Assembly: GCF_024509525.1 (NCBI RefSeq)
Contig: NZ_JAMWEM010000004.1
Span: 62,001-126,000 of the forward strand
Length of the DNA stretch: 64,000 nucleotides
Direction: 5' to 3'
From: Streptococcus suis
GTDB taxonomy: Bacteria; Bacillota; Bacilli; Lactobacillales; Streptococcaceae
Shown here: one piece after another, positions 24,109 through 32,713 of the stretch
Position numbering within the stretch: the stretch's first letter is position 1
Layout: the number at the start of each line of letters is the position of its first letter
Notes under the pieces: model-generated
Database searches by the model: none
What the model was told of the DNA's origin: nothing
Seen by the model: only the letters and a program-made list of their open reading frames with translations
Program-made: the position numbers and the translations under genes

Positions 24109-24142
24109 AAAACAAGCCTTGATTCAATCAAGGCTTGTTTTA
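24109..24142 (+). terminator. Rho-independent terminator
   Basis: AAACAAGCCTTGATT pairs with AATCAAGGCTTGTTT across two bases; the T run ends the DUF1801 transcript. Confidence 0.85.
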
Positions 24143-24241
24143 GGAGAGTATGAAAAAGAAAAAGTTAGGATGGGTATAGTATAGGATAGCTTGCTTAAAT
24201 AAAACTGAAAATTTTCTTATAGAGAACTAAAACAGTTTTTC

Positions 24242-25225
24242 CTATTCCTCCTCTGGATAAACCAAGCCCCATTCTTTGCGGAGTTGGGTCATAATGTCCA
24301 TGACATCTTGGGTAAATGCTAGATACATGGAATTTTCGATGCCTGCGACAGCTTTTTCCATATCCGCCACTTCATAAGAAAGAGCCTTGGCAGTTTCGCC
24401 AGCCTCTATGACTTCCTGACTTCCATCTTCAGTATAGGTAATGACTGCTTTCTGACCACGTGGGTACTCGTAAAGCTCGATGTAGCCTTTATCGTAGGCA
24501 ATAGTGCCCCGTTTTGGCTGTTTGGCATGGAGGGTCAGGGCGATGGTTGCCATTTGACCCGCATCATTACTGAGCAAAATCCCTACCTGCTCGTCCACAC
24601 CTGTCGGAGCTAATTTAACCTGAGATAGGACTTGATTTGGCTTTTCTGTCATAAACCAACGGACAAAGGACAGGGCGTAGACACCAATATCCAAGAGGGC
24701 ACCGCCTGCCAAGTTTTTATTGAAAAAGCGGTTGGTCATGTCATATTCCTTGTAGCTGCCAAAGTTCATCTGAATCATCTTCAAATCTCCAAGCTTGCCA
24801 CTGGCAACAACTTCGCTCAACTGACGATAGATTGGCATATGGAAAATGGTCATGGCTTCTGCCAGGATAACCTGATTTTCCTCCGCCAATTGAATCGCTT
24901 CTGATAATTCTTCTGAATTAAGCGTAATCGACTTTTCACAGAGGACATGTTTCCCAGCCTTCAAGGCCTTTCTCAAATAATGGATATGGGTATTGTGAGG
25001 CGTAGAAATATAGATAATGTCTACTTCAGGATCCTCAAATACGTCATCGATTTCTCGATAAACTTTCTCGATGCCATATTTTTGCGCAAATTCCACACCC
25101 TTGTCATAAGTACGGTTGGCTACCGAATAAAGATTTCCTCCCATAGCCTGCAAGGCCTGAACCAATTCATTAGCAATGACACCTGTTCCCAGAGTCGCCC
25201 ATTTATACTTCATTTTAGCTTCCAT
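24242..25225 (-). CDS. Gfo/Idh/MocA family oxidoreductase
   Basis: This 327-aa protein has an N-terminal Rossmann fold (KWATLGTGVIANELVQAL), IYISTPHNTHIHYLRKAL and then VLCEKSITLNSEE, the EKP-like catalytic segment (here EKS). A C-terminal substrate domain has GGALLDIGVYALSFV. Enzymes of this family are NAD(P)-dependent sugar or inositol dehydrogenases; the substrate cannot be told from sequence. The start ATG at 25225 follows GAGGT. It is divergent from rnhC. Confidence 0.85.
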   Translation of the reverse strand: MEAKMKYKWATLGTGVIANELVQALQAMGGNLYSVANRTYDKGVEFAQKYGIEKVYREIDDVFEDPEVDIIYISTPHNTHIHYLRKALKAGKHVLCEKSITLNSEELSEAIQLAEENQVILAEAMTIFHMPIYRQLSEVVASGKLGDLKMIQMNFGSYKEYDMTNRFFNKNLAGGALLDIGVYALSFVRWFMTEKPNQVLSQVKLAPTGVDEQVGILLSNDAGQMATIALTLHAKQPKRGTIAYDKGYIELYEYPRGQKAVITYTEDGSQEVIEAGETAKALSYEVADMEKAVAGIENSMYLAFTQDVMDIMTQLRKEWGLVYPEEE

Positions 25226-25294
25226 AGTCTACCTCACTTTCTTCTACCATTATAGTAAATTCCACCCTTTTCTGCACACTCTAACTAGCATTTG

Positions 25295-25310
25295 TGTTAC
25301 AATAAGAACA
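25295..25310 (+). promoter_or_regulatory. Extended -10 giving a probably leaderless rnhC transcript
   Basis: TGTTACAAT (TGn extended -10, hexamer 25298-25303) is followed by only 6 bases before the ATG at 25310, and no ribosome site is present. Confidence 0.55.
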
Positions 25311-26212
25311 TGAATACCGTTGTACTAAAGGCATCTGCCCAGCAAAAACAAGCCATGATAGCTCACTATGACCGCTATCGGCAGACCAGCAAAAATCCTT
25401 ATATAGAAGCATTTTTCAAACTGACCGGTGCCAGCCTGTCCATCTACACTTCTGGAAAAGTCGTTTTTCAGGGGGAAATGGCAGAGCAGGAAGCAGAGCT
25501 CTGGGGCTATGAGCCAGAAAGCTCTGGACAGACAACCATACCTGGTCAAAACCTGCCCATGATTGGTACCGATGAGGTTGGAAACGGGTCTTATTTTGGA
25601 GGTTTGGCAGTCGTTGCTAGTTTTGTCCGCCCAGAAGACCATGCCTTTCTCAAGTCGCTTGGTGTCGATGATTCCAAGAAAATGACAGACCAAAAAATCT
25701 GCCAAATCGCTCCTCTCTTAAAAGAGAAAATCCCCCACCAAGCTCTGCTATTGTCACCGAAAAAATACAATGAAGTCATCGAGCAAGGCTACAATGCGGT
25801 GTCTGTCAAGGTCGCCCTACACAATCAGGCTATTTTCCTACTCTTGCAAAAGGGTGTCCAGCCTGAGAAGATTGTCATTGACGCCTTCACTTCCAGTCAA
25901 AATTATCAAAAGTACTTGAAAAAGGAAGCCAACCAATTTGCCAACCCCGTCACTCTGGAAGAAAAGGCTGAGGGCAAGTATCTGGCTGTGGCAGTATCTT
26001 CTATTATTGCAAGAAGTATGTTTTTAGAAAATCTTGTCCAGCTTGGTCAATTGGTAGGCAGAAGCCTGCCTTCAGGAGCTGGCAGTAAGTCCGACCAAGT
26101 CGCAGCAAGCATCTTAAAAGACTATGGCATAGCCGGCTTAGAACAAACCGCCAAGCTGCACTTTGCCAACACGCAAAAGGCAGAAAAAATTACGAAACAA
26201 ATGAGGTCATAA
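25310..26212 (+). CDS. rnhC: Ribonuclease HIII
   Basis: This 300-aa protein has an N-terminal substrate-binding domain (about 1-80) and a catalytic domain beginning [20 protein letters not shown], with the DEDD-type acidic residues (DE here, D in [10 protein letters not shown] in IVIDAF). It removes RNA from RNA:DNA hybrids. The start is the ATG at 25310; the six codons before it in frame lie inside the -10 region. lepB follows 5 bp after the stop. Confidence 0.93.
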   Translation: MNTVVLKASAQQKQAMIAHYDRYRQTSKNPYIEAFFKLTGASLSIYTSGKVVFQGEMAEQEAELWGYEPESSGQTTIPGQNLPMIGTDEVGNGSYFGGLAVVASFVRPEDHAFLKSLGVDDSKKMTDQKICQIAPLLKEKIPHQALLLSPKKYNEVIEQGYNAVSVKVALHNQAIFLLLQKGVQPEKIVIDAFTSSQNYQKYLKKEANQFANPVTLEEKAEGKYLAVAVSSIIARSMFLENLVQLGQLVGRSLPSGAGSKSDQVAASILKDYGIAGLEQTAKLHFANTQKAEKITKQMRS

Positions 26213-26217
26213 ATTGT

Positions 26218-26844
26218 ATGTCAAAAAAATCAAGCGAAACATTTTTCCTGTTTGCATTCTTAGCTGAATGGGGTATTTTCATCTTCTTCATCACCGCCTT
26301 TCTTTTGTCTCGTATCTACATCTGGAGTCCTGTATCTGTTGACGGACATTCGATGGATCCTACTCTCCAAGACCAGGAAAAACTTCTCATGATTAAGACG
26401 AGCTCTATCCAACGCTTCGACATTGTTGTTGCGAGCGAGACCGATGCAAATGGAGATGAAAAGTTAATCGTGAAGCGCGTTATCGGCATGCCTGGCGACA
26501 CGATTCGCTATGAGAACGATGTCCTTTATGTCAATGATAAAGAAGTTGATGAACCCTACTTAAACTCTTATAAGGCAGCATTTGCCAAGGATAAACTTCA
26601 GTCTACTTATTCCTACAAAAAACAATTCCAAGAAGTCGCATCTAATGCTAGCGCCTTTACAGTCGATTCATCCGGCAACTCTAGTTTTTCTGTCACCGTA
26701 GCTGATGGAGAATATTTCTTGCTCGGAGACGATCGTCTCGTATCTAAAGATAGTCGCTACGTCGGTAACTTTAAAGCCGAAGCAATCGAAGGAGAAATTA
26801 TCTTCCGGATTTGGCCTATCAACCGCATTGGAACTGTTGACTAG
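26218..26844 (+). CDS. lepB: Signal peptidase I
   Basis: This 208-aa protein has one N-terminal membrane anchor (about 9-31). The catalytic Ser45 in VDGHSMDPTL and Lys86 in LIVKRVIGMPGD form the serine/lysine dyad, and YFLLGDDRLVSKDSRYVG is the conserved box E. It removes signal peptides at the outer membrane face. Cotranscribed with rnhC and probably with recD2 downstream. Confidence 0.95.
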   Translation: MSKKSSETFFLFAFLAEWGIFIFFITAFLLSRIYIWSPVSVDGHSMDPTLQDQEKLLMIKTSSIQRFDIVVASETDANGDEKLIVKRVIGMPGDTIRYENDVLYVNDKEVDEPYLNSYKAAFAKDKLQSTYSYKKQFQEVASNASAFTVDSSGNSSFSVTVADGEYFLLGDDRLVSKDSRYVGNFKAEAIEGEIIFRIWPINRIGTVD

Positions 26845-26907
26845 TATACACAAGTTTGGAGCAAATTGTTCCAAACTTCTTTTTCACTATTTTAGGAACT
26901 ATTTTCT

Positions 26908-29397
26908 ATGAACGAAGTTTACTTTACTGGCACCATTGACCGGATTATTTTTGAAAATCCTAGTAACTTTTATAAAATCCTTCTCCTTGAAATCGAGGAG
27001 ACAGACGCAGATTACGAAGACTACGAAATTATTGTGACTGGAACCATTGCCGATGTCATCGAGGGAGAAGACTATCGTTTCTATGGCAATCTGGTCACCC
27101 ATCCCAAGTATGGTCAGCAGCTGCAAATCACGCGCTACGAACGCAGCAAGCCTACCTCAGCTGGTCTGGTTAAGTATTTCTCCAGCGAGCATTTCAAGGG
27201 AATCGGTCGTAAAACAGCTGAAAAAATCGTTGAGCTCTATGGCGAAGATACCATCGACAAAATTTTAGCTGAACCTGAAAAACTAACCCAAATCACAGGC
27301 CTATCCAGCAAGAACAGGCAGGCATTTGTGGAAAAGCTCCGCCTCAATTATGGAACCGAGCTGATACTAGCCAAACTAGCTGAGTACGGCATTCCAAACA
27401 AGCTAGCCTTTCAAATCCAAGACCAGTATAAGGAAAAAACACTTCAGATTATTGAAGAAAATCCCTATCAACTGGTCGAAGATGTCCAGGGGCTCGGCTT
27501 TACCATTGCCGATAGGATTGCGGAAAACCTGGGAATTGCCAGTGATGCACCCCAACGTTTTCGGGCTGGCATGCTCTTTAGCCTCATTCATCGCTCCATG
27601 GAAACAGGCGATACCTATGTGGAGGCCAGAGACTTGCTGGAAGCAACCCTTGAACTGCTGGAAAAATCCCGCCATACAGAGCTGGATCCTGCCGCAGTTG
27701 CCCACGAGTTGACAGGACTGATTGTAGACGACAAGGTACAGCAAGAAGGCACCAAGATTTTCGACAACAGCCTCTACTTTGCCGAGCATGGTATCCATAA
27801 AAACCTGACCCGCCTGATGGGAAAAAATGGTTTCAAACCCTTCCCACGCACAGACGTTGAGGCTGCCATAGCAGAGCTGGAAAGCATGTCTTCTCTCACC
27901 TACGATGACATTCAAAAAGAAGCCATTATCCAAGCCATTACCAATCCGCTTTTCATTCTGACAGGCGGACCAGGGACTGGAAAAACAACGGTTATCAACG
28001 GTATTATCGCAGTCTATGCCATCTTGCATAAGATTGATTTGACACGCAACCGAGAGGAATGCCCTGTCCTCCTAGCCGCTCCAACTGGACGAGCAGCCAG
28101 ACGGATGAATGAATTGACAGGCCTGCCTTCTGCCACTATCCACCGACATCTGGGGCTTGTCGAAGGACAGGAAGAATCCTACCGAGATGACTACCTCGAA
28201 GCTGATTTCATCATCGTCGACGAATTTTCTATGGTCGACACTTGGTTGGCCAATCAACTCTTCCAAAACATCTCATCCCAAACCCAGGTTCTGATTGTCG
28301 GCGATGCGGAGCAATTGCCCTCTGTCAGCCCCGGTCAAGTTCTAGCTGATCTCTTAAAGATTGACAAGCTACCGAGCATCACTCTAGAACGTATTTACCG
28401 CCAGTCAGACGATTCGACCATCGTCACCCTAGCCAGCCAGATTCGCCAAGGGGCTCTGCCGAGCGATTTCCGTGAGAAAAAGGCTGACCGCTCCTATTTT
28501 GAAGCGCAAAACGAACAAATTCCAGCCCTGATTGAGCGCATTGTCGGTGCAGCCATCAAGTCGGGCATTCCTGCAAACGAAGTACAAATCCTCGCTCCCA
28601 TGTACCGTGGTGCTGCAGGTATTGACCAACTCAACACCATGACCCAGACCCTGCTCAATCCACTGGAAGAGGGAGAGTTAGAATTCCTCCATAACGAGCA
28701 AGCCTTCCGCCAAGGCGACCGGGTCATTCATCTAGTCAACGACGCCGAAGCCAATGTCTTCAATGGTGATTTGGGCTACATTATCGACCTCCTACCTGCC
28801 AAGTACACCGACTCCAAGCAGGACGAGATTACCATCAACTTCGACGGTAGCGAGGTCACCTATCCCCGCAATGAATGGTACAAAATTACCTTAGCCTATG
28901 CCATGTCCATCCACAAGTCCCAAGGCAGCGAGTTTCAGGTCGTCATCCTTCCCATCACGCGCACCAGCCACCGCATGCTCCAGCGCAACCTGGTCTACAC
29001 CGCCATCACCCGCTCCAAGAGCAAGCTCATCCTCCTAGGCGAAATCTCCGCCTTCGACTACGCCGTCAAAAACGCCGGCACCGTCCGCAAAACCTATCTG
29101 GTCCCACGTTTCCAAGGAGAAATGGCAGAGCAGGACAGCAAGGAAGCTTTGACTGAAAACGACGAAAGCAAAACAGCTGCAACCACACAAACCCAGCACC
29201 CTACTCAGCCAGACAGAAAAGAACAGGTTAAAGTAGTCAAAGAAAACAGCCAACAACTCTCCCTTCTTGATCAAGACCAGCCAGAAAAAACTAATACCCA
29301 ACCCACAGAATACATTTTGACTGTAGACAACCTGCTAACCATCGACCCCATGATTGGCATAGAACTGGCAGATATTGAAGAGTTTTTTAAAGCATAA
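26908..29397 (+). CDS. recD2: RecD2-type DNA helicase
   Basis: This 829-aa protein is a RecBC-independent RecD2 helicase. An OB-like N-terminal part and helix-hairpin-helix motifs (FKGIGRKTAEKIVELYG) precede the SF1B helicase core: Walker A LTGGPGTGKTTV (about 352), DEFSMVD, GDAEQLPSVSPGQ and the C-terminal ITLAYAMSIHKSQGSEF with TRSKSKLIL. The last 90 residues are a Q/T/K-rich tail ending in an acidic helix (IGIELADIEEFF). It is a 5'-3' helicase in repair and fork maintenance. Confidence 0.95.
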   Translation: MNEVYFTGTIDRIIFENPSNFYKILLLEIEETDADYEDYEIIVTGTIADVIEGEDYRFYGNLVTHPKYGQQLQITRYERSKPTSAGLVKYFSSEHFKGIGRKTAEKIVELYGEDTIDKILAEPEKLTQITGLSSKNRQAFVEKLRLNYGTELILAKLAEYGIPNKLAFQIQDQYKEKTLQIIEENPYQLVEDVQGLGFTIADRIAENLGIASDAPQRFRAGMLFSLIHRSMETGDTYVEARDLLEATLELLEKSRHTELDPAAVAHELTGLIVDDKVQQEGTKIFDNSLYFAEHGIHKNLTRLMGKNGFKPFPRTDVEAAIAELESMSSLTYDDIQKEAIIQAITNPLFILTGGPGTGKTTVINGIIAVYAILHKIDLTRNREECPVLLAAPTGRAARRMNELTGLPSATIHRHLGLVEGQEESYRDDYLEADFIIVDEFSMVDTWLANQLFQNISSQTQVLIVGDAEQLPSVSPGQVLADLLKIDKLPSITLERIYRQSDDSTIVTLASQIRQGALPSDFREKKADRSYFEAQNEQIPALIERIVGAAIKSGIPANEVQILAPMYRGAAGIDQLNTMTQTLLNPLEEGELEFLHNEQAFRQGDRVIHLVNDAEANVFNGDLGYIIDLLPAKYTDSKQDEITINFDGSEVTYPRNEWYKITLAYAMSIHKSQGSEFQVVILPITRTSHRMLQRNLVYTAITRSKSKLILLGEISAFDYAVKNAGTVRKTYLVPRFQGEMAEQDSKEALTENDESKTAATTQTQHPTQPDRKEQVKVVKENSQQLSLLDQDQPEKTNTQPTEYILTVDNLLTIDPMIGIELADIEEFFKA

Positions 29398-29428
29398 AAA
29401 CCAGCAAGTCAGTAGATTTGCTGGTTTT
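29398..29428 (+). terminator. Terminator of the rnhC-lepB-recD2 run
   Basis: AAACCAGCAA and TTGCTGGTTTT stem directly after the recD2 stop. Confidence 0.85.
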
Positions 29429-29435
29429 ACTCTTT

Positions 29436-29560
29436 TATAGTCGTTTCGTTGGCTTTTAGTACAAGGCAACGATATGCAGACTACTTCAACTGTCCAGTGG
29501 AGTGTTTAAACTCGGAAATAAGGAAATGAGACTTCCTCGCTCTTCGTAGTAATAAAAAAT
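29436..29560. repeat. Dispersed intergenic repeat, copy 1
   Basis: It shares GCAGACTACTTCAACTGTCC and AGTGGAGTGTTT with a copy at 32140-32259, followed in both by GGAAAT-AGGAAA. Each copy has a TATAGTCGTTT-type end (29436-29446 here, inverted at the other copy's right end). Non-coding, possibly a MITE-like element. Confidence 0.6.
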
Positions 29561-29570
29561 ACACTAATTG

Positions 29571-29674
29571 ATACTCAATGAAAATCAAAATCAGGCTAGG
29601 CGACGCAGATGCAGATAGAACTGAGGTTCATCAAATCAAGTCAACAACGTCTGATTTTGATTTTCGAAGAGTAT
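29571..29674. repeat. 104-bp MITE-like element with 24-bp terminal inverted repeats
   Basis: The left end ATACTCAATGAAAATCAAAA and the right end TTTTGATTTTCGAAGAGTAT are inverted repeats matching at 21 of 24 positions over 29571-29594 and 29651-29674. The size and ends resemble small non-autonomous repeats common in streptococci. It can form one long hairpin and ends 2 bp from the stop of the HhH-GPD gene. Confidence 0.75.
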
Positions 29675-29676
29675 GA

Positions 29677-30315
29677 CTATATCATCAACCATGATTCATC
29701 AAGCTGCCCCTTTGTTAATCTGAACTGCTTGCCATGTTCATCAATCAGTGCATGAAGCTCCTGAGCGTCTTTTACCGACCAATCTTTTATCTGCTCTGTA
29801 AACTCCTGTCTCAAACTCACGTAATCCTGAGACTGGCTAAGTCCTAATCGATTAAATAGTCGAAGAGCATATTGATCCGCCACAAAAACACTTCTTCGAC
29901 ACAAATAGAGCAAAATAACATCCGCAGTTTCATTGCCAACCCCCTTCAAGCTCAGCAGCTCTTTTCGGAGTACTGCTGTCTCAACACGATCTAGGCGAGA
30001 AAAATCTCCATCGAACTGATTGGCCCACTCAACCACTGACCGAATGTAGAGTGATTTTTGCTTGAAGAATCCTGCTGGACGAATGCATTCTTGTAAATCC
30101 TCCACAGGCATCTCTAAAAGCGAATGAATTGTCAACCGTCCCTCCAACTGTTCTAAAGCACGCTTGGCACTTGCTTCCGTTGTTTGCTGAATAAGAATCA
30201 TAGATACCAAATCCTTTATGGGATTTTCATCATTCCACCAGTGAAATTCACCATATCGCCGTTTTAAATTTTGGTAAAGAACCGTCAACTGTTCCACTAC
30301 TATCCCCCATCTCAC
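29677..30315 (-). CDS. Endonuclease III-like HhH-GPD DNA glycosylase
   Basis: The HhH-GPD core is clear: NPIKDLVSMILIQQTTEAS, LLSLKGVGNETADVILLYL (the hairpin) and VFVADQYALRLFNRLGL, where the Asp is the catalytic residue. The C-terminal iron-sulfur cysteine cluster of classical Nth is absent, placing it with the cluster-free MBD4/AlkA-like branch. The start is uncertain: an ATG at 30333 overlaps TATAAT, so I chose the GTG at 30315, 8 nt after AAGGAG; a GTG at 30297 is also possible. It likely excises damaged bases. Confidence 0.75.
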   Translation of the reverse strand: MRWGIVVEQLTVLYQNLKRRYGEFHWWNDENPIKDLVSMILIQQTTEASAKRALEQLEGRLTIHSLLEMPVEDLQECIRPAGFFKQKSLYIRSVVEWANQFDGDFSRLDRVETAVLRKELLSLKGVGNETADVILLYLCRRSVFVADQYALRLFNRLGLSQSQDYVSLRQEFTEQIKDWSVKDAQELHALIDEHGKQFRLTKGQLDESWLMI

Positions 30316-30362
30316 CTTGTTTCTCCTTGCCATTATAGCACGATGAGTAAAGGGATACAATA

Positions 30363-31283
30363 CTACAGTTCCTCTAGTACTATTGTATCGACAATCGCTT
30401 CAAACTGCTCTGCTTCAACCTCAGGAAAATAATTCAAACAATTGGCTGTTGCAAAGGCTGCCGCTTCTTTCAAAAAGATTTCTGGGGCTTGACCTTGACT
30501 GATTCCCTTGACTAGCAAGCCCAGGTAGAAATCCCCTGCGGCAATCGGATTCCGCGTTTCTTTCTTTGGAGACTGGATACGGAAGAAGCGCTGGCCAATC
30601 TTAGCTAGACTCCCCTTTCCACCCATGGTAATGATGATATTCTCATGCGGCGTTACTTCTTTTAGTATCCGCAAAATATCCTCTGGACTTTCCTCATCTA
30701 AGTCTGGATAGATGTCCTTGAATTCTTCATTATTGATTTTGATCAAGGCTGGTCGAGCTTGATAGGCAGCTTGTAAGGCTGGTCCACTGGTATCAACTAT
30801 GGTTAGTACCTCTGGATATTTTTCAATAAATCGCTGAATGTAATCATCCGGCATGCCCTTCATGAGACTGCCTGAAAAGACTAGGATATCGCCAGCCTCT
30901 AGGCTATTTTCTATCTGCTGGGTAAATTGGTCAAGCAGATCCTCTGTCAGTTCAAAGCCTTTTTCATAGAAAAGAACGACATCGCCTGTGCTGGTTTCCA
31001 CGTAAATATTGCAGGTTCTTGTGTTCTGATCATTTTCAACGACCTGCAGTTGATTTCCCTTTTGGTCATTAAGGTCTTGAATGTAGCGACCAATCTGCCC
31101 ACCTAAAATAGTATGGATAGTGTAGTCTGTCACTCCATTTTCTCGAAGTGCATAGGCCACGTTAAAGCTTTTTCCACCAGGATAATCCCTCACTTCCGAC
31201 GGACGGAGGGGAATGTTCTTTTCAATCTTCTCCACAAGAAGCGTACGGTCTAGGGCTGGATTGGGACAAATCAAGTGAATCAT
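30363..31283 (-). CDS. PfkB-family sugar kinase (1-phosphofructokinase / tagatose-6-phosphate kinase type)
   Basis: This 306-aa protein begins with MIHLICPNPALDRT, the hallmark of the FruK/LacC branch. YPGGKSFNVAYAL is the first PfkB signature and NPIAAGDFYLGLLV near the C-terminus holds the catalytic Asp and anion hole. Usually the second signature reads GAGDS; here it is AAGDF. It phosphorylates a phosphosugar with ATP. No fru or lac genes flank it, so the substrate is not clear. It follows its own GGAGAA ribosome site. Confidence 0.85.
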   Translation of the reverse strand: MIHLICPNPALDRTLLVEKIEKNIPLRPSEVRDYPGGKSFNVAYALRENGVTDYTIHTILGGQIGRYIQDLNDQKGNQLQVVENDQNTRTCNIYVETSTGDVVLFYEKGFELTEDLLDQFTQQIENSLEAGDILVFSGSLMKGMPDDYIQRFIEKYPEVLTIVDTSGPALQAAYQARPALIKINNEEFKDIYPDLDEESPEDILRILKEVTPHENIIITMGGKGSLAKIGQRFFRIQSPKKETRNPIAAGDFYLGLLVKGISQGQAPEIFLKEAAAFATANCLNYFPEVEAEQFEAIVDTIVLEEL

Positions 31284-31386
31284 GGGGTTCTCCTTTTCTT
31301 TTTTGTTTATATTATTATACTATATACAACTAAAAAATAAAAAGATAATTCCTTGATGGGAACTATCTTTTAGACCATTTAATTTT

Positions 31387-32013
31387 TTATGCAAGTACAG
31401 AAATGCGTTCTTTGCTGTAGCCACCTTTTTCAGCAATGTCAACCAAAGCCGTAGCATAGTCTACATAGCTAATGTAGCTTTCACCTTGGGCATTGACCTG
31501 GAAAACCTCGCCAGCAAGGGTGTAAGCACCTGCTTTTTGACCTTCTGCATCAAAATCGGCTGCAGGGCTGATATAGGTCCAGTTGACCGCTGTCGCCTGA
31601 CGGTAGATGTCAAGACCTGCGCCCATAGCTTCTGCCACTGGTAGGTAGTCCGCTGGGAAATTTGGTGCATCCTTGAGCATAGCTGTCTGGCTCTCGTCTA
31701 AATAAAGACTGCCTGCACCACCAACTACTAAAAGACGAGTTGGACTACCAGCAAGGATGGTCGCTAGATGCTCAGCAAGACGAGCGTGATCCGGCAAGGT
31801 TTCTGGTGTCCGAGCACCAAAAGCATTGACTACTACATCAAAGCCTGCCAAATCTTCTTTGGTAAGGTCAAAAGCATCCTTCTGGATTACTTCTTGGGCT
31901 ACGCTCTTGTTTTCAGAACGGACAATAGCCGTCACCTGATGGCCACGTTCTACTGCTTCCTTTGCAATAGTTTGACCTGCTTGACCATTCGCTGCAATAA
32001 TAGCAATTTTCAT
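31387..32013 (-). CDS. NAD(P)H-binding oxidoreductase (NmrA/YhfK-like)
   Basis: This 208-aa protein has an N-terminal Rossmann motif, here IAANGQAGQTIAKEA (the usual GATGxxG is AANGQAG), then VVVNAFGAR and LLVVGGAGSLYLDE. It is an atypical short-chain dehydrogenase-like protein, often annotated as NADH-flavin reductase. Two identical palindromes flank its promoter (32034-32098), and an Rrf2 regulator gene lies upstream on the same strand, so redox control is plausible. Confidence 0.82.
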   Translation of the reverse strand: MKIAIIAANGQAGQTIAKEAVERGHQVTAIVRSENKSVAQEVIQKDAFDLTKEDLAGFDVVVNAFGARTPETLPDHARLAEHLATILAGSPTRLLVVGGAGSLYLDESQTAMLKDAPNFPADYLPVAEAMGAGLDIYRQATAVNWTYISPAADFDAEGQKAGAYTLAGEVFQVNAQGESYISYVDYATALVDIAEKGGYSKERISVLA

Positions 32014-32033
32014 ATTGATACCTCACTTGTTTC

Positions 32034-32098
32034 GTTGTAATAACCTTGCTTACAACGTAAGTATAAATCATTTCGGTTGTAATGTCAATTGTTACAAC
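32034..32098 (-). promoter_or_regulatory. Two identical operators around a -10
   Basis: GTTGTAA-N9-TTACAAC occurs at 32034-32056 and again at 32076-32098, exactly 42 bp (four helical turns) apart, with TATACT between them on the minus strand. The sequence is a strong candidate for cooperative repressor binding in front of the 31387-32013 gene. Confidence 0.8.
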
Positions 32099-32139
32099 TC
32101 AAAAATTAAAAAAATCATCACAAAGATGATTCACTAACT

Positions 32140-32259
32140 AGTCTTTTAGTGCTAGGGCAACACTCTACAGACTACTTCAACAGTCCAGTGGAGTGTTTGA
32201 AGTAGGAAATAGGGAAACAAAGTTTCTCCTTACGTTGACCTAATAAAACGACTATAGTT
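32140..32259. repeat. Dispersed intergenic repeat, copy 2
   Basis: It matches 29465-29540 in CAGACTACTTCAAC-GTCCAG and GGAGTGTTT and ends in AAACGACTATAG, the inverse of the left end of copy 1. No gene lies between 32099 and 32251. Confidence 0.6.
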
Positions 32260-32671
32260 CCGCCAAGAGATCAGCAAGCCTTGTCTTAGCAAGTTCATTT
32301 TCCAAAGCCGACTGAGCATTTTCCAAACGGCTATCTAGCAGAGGATGAAGATTGCGACCTACTTGGCAGGAAGGATTCGGTTGCTCATGAAAAGCGAATA
32401 ATTGACCTTTTTCTCCAAATAACTCCACAGCCTGATAGACATGCAAAAGTGTAATCTGGTCTGGACCCTGTGCCAAGCGAGCACCTCCAACACCACGCGC
32501 TACTTCTACCAGACCAGCCTCCTTGAGTTGGGACAAAATATTTCGGATAATGACAGGATTAACCCCGACACTGCCTGCAATGCTAATACTGGTCTGTTTT
32601 TCTTTTTCTCCTTCCAGAGCCAAGAGAACCAAGATATGGCTGGCAATGGTAAATCTACTTGAAATTTGCAT
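32252..32671 (-). CDS. Rrf2 family transcriptional regulator (YwnA-like)
   Basis: This 139-aa protein has the Rrf2 winged helix: MQISSRFTIASHILVLLAL and SIAGSVGVNPVIIRNILSQL, then the wing GLVEVARGVGGARLAQGPDQ. Only one cysteine (PNPSCQVG) remains of the three iron-sulfur ligands found in IscR/NsrR, so it is the clusterless YwnA type. It is a likely regulator of the downstream oxidoreductase gene. A separate palindrome precedes it at 32685. Confidence 0.87.
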   Translation of the reverse strand: MQISSRFTIASHILVLLALEGEKEKQTSISIAGSVGVNPVIIRNILSQLKEAGLVEVARGVGGARLAQGPDQITLLHVYQAVELFGEKGQLFAFHEQPNPSCQVGRNLHPLLDSRLENAQSALENELAKTRLADLLAEL

Positions 32672-32684
32672 CTCTTCTCCTTTT

Positions 32685-32707
32685 TTTCAGTCTATCATAG
32701 ACTGAAA
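32685..32707. promoter_or_regulatory. Perfect palindrome before the Rrf2 gene
   Basis: Arms TTTCAGTCTA and TAGACTGAAA with a 3-bp centre sit 14 bp upstream of the Rrf2 start and 7 bp after the dinB stop. There is no T tract in the dinB direction, so an operator is likelier than a terminator. Its sequence differs from the GTTGTAA operators. Confidence 0.5.
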
Positions 32708-32713
32708 CAGAAC

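Noticed and set aside
27403-28029. 208-codon minus-strand frame inside recD2
   Set aside because: Antisense shadow; the plus strand carries the helicase motifs throughout.
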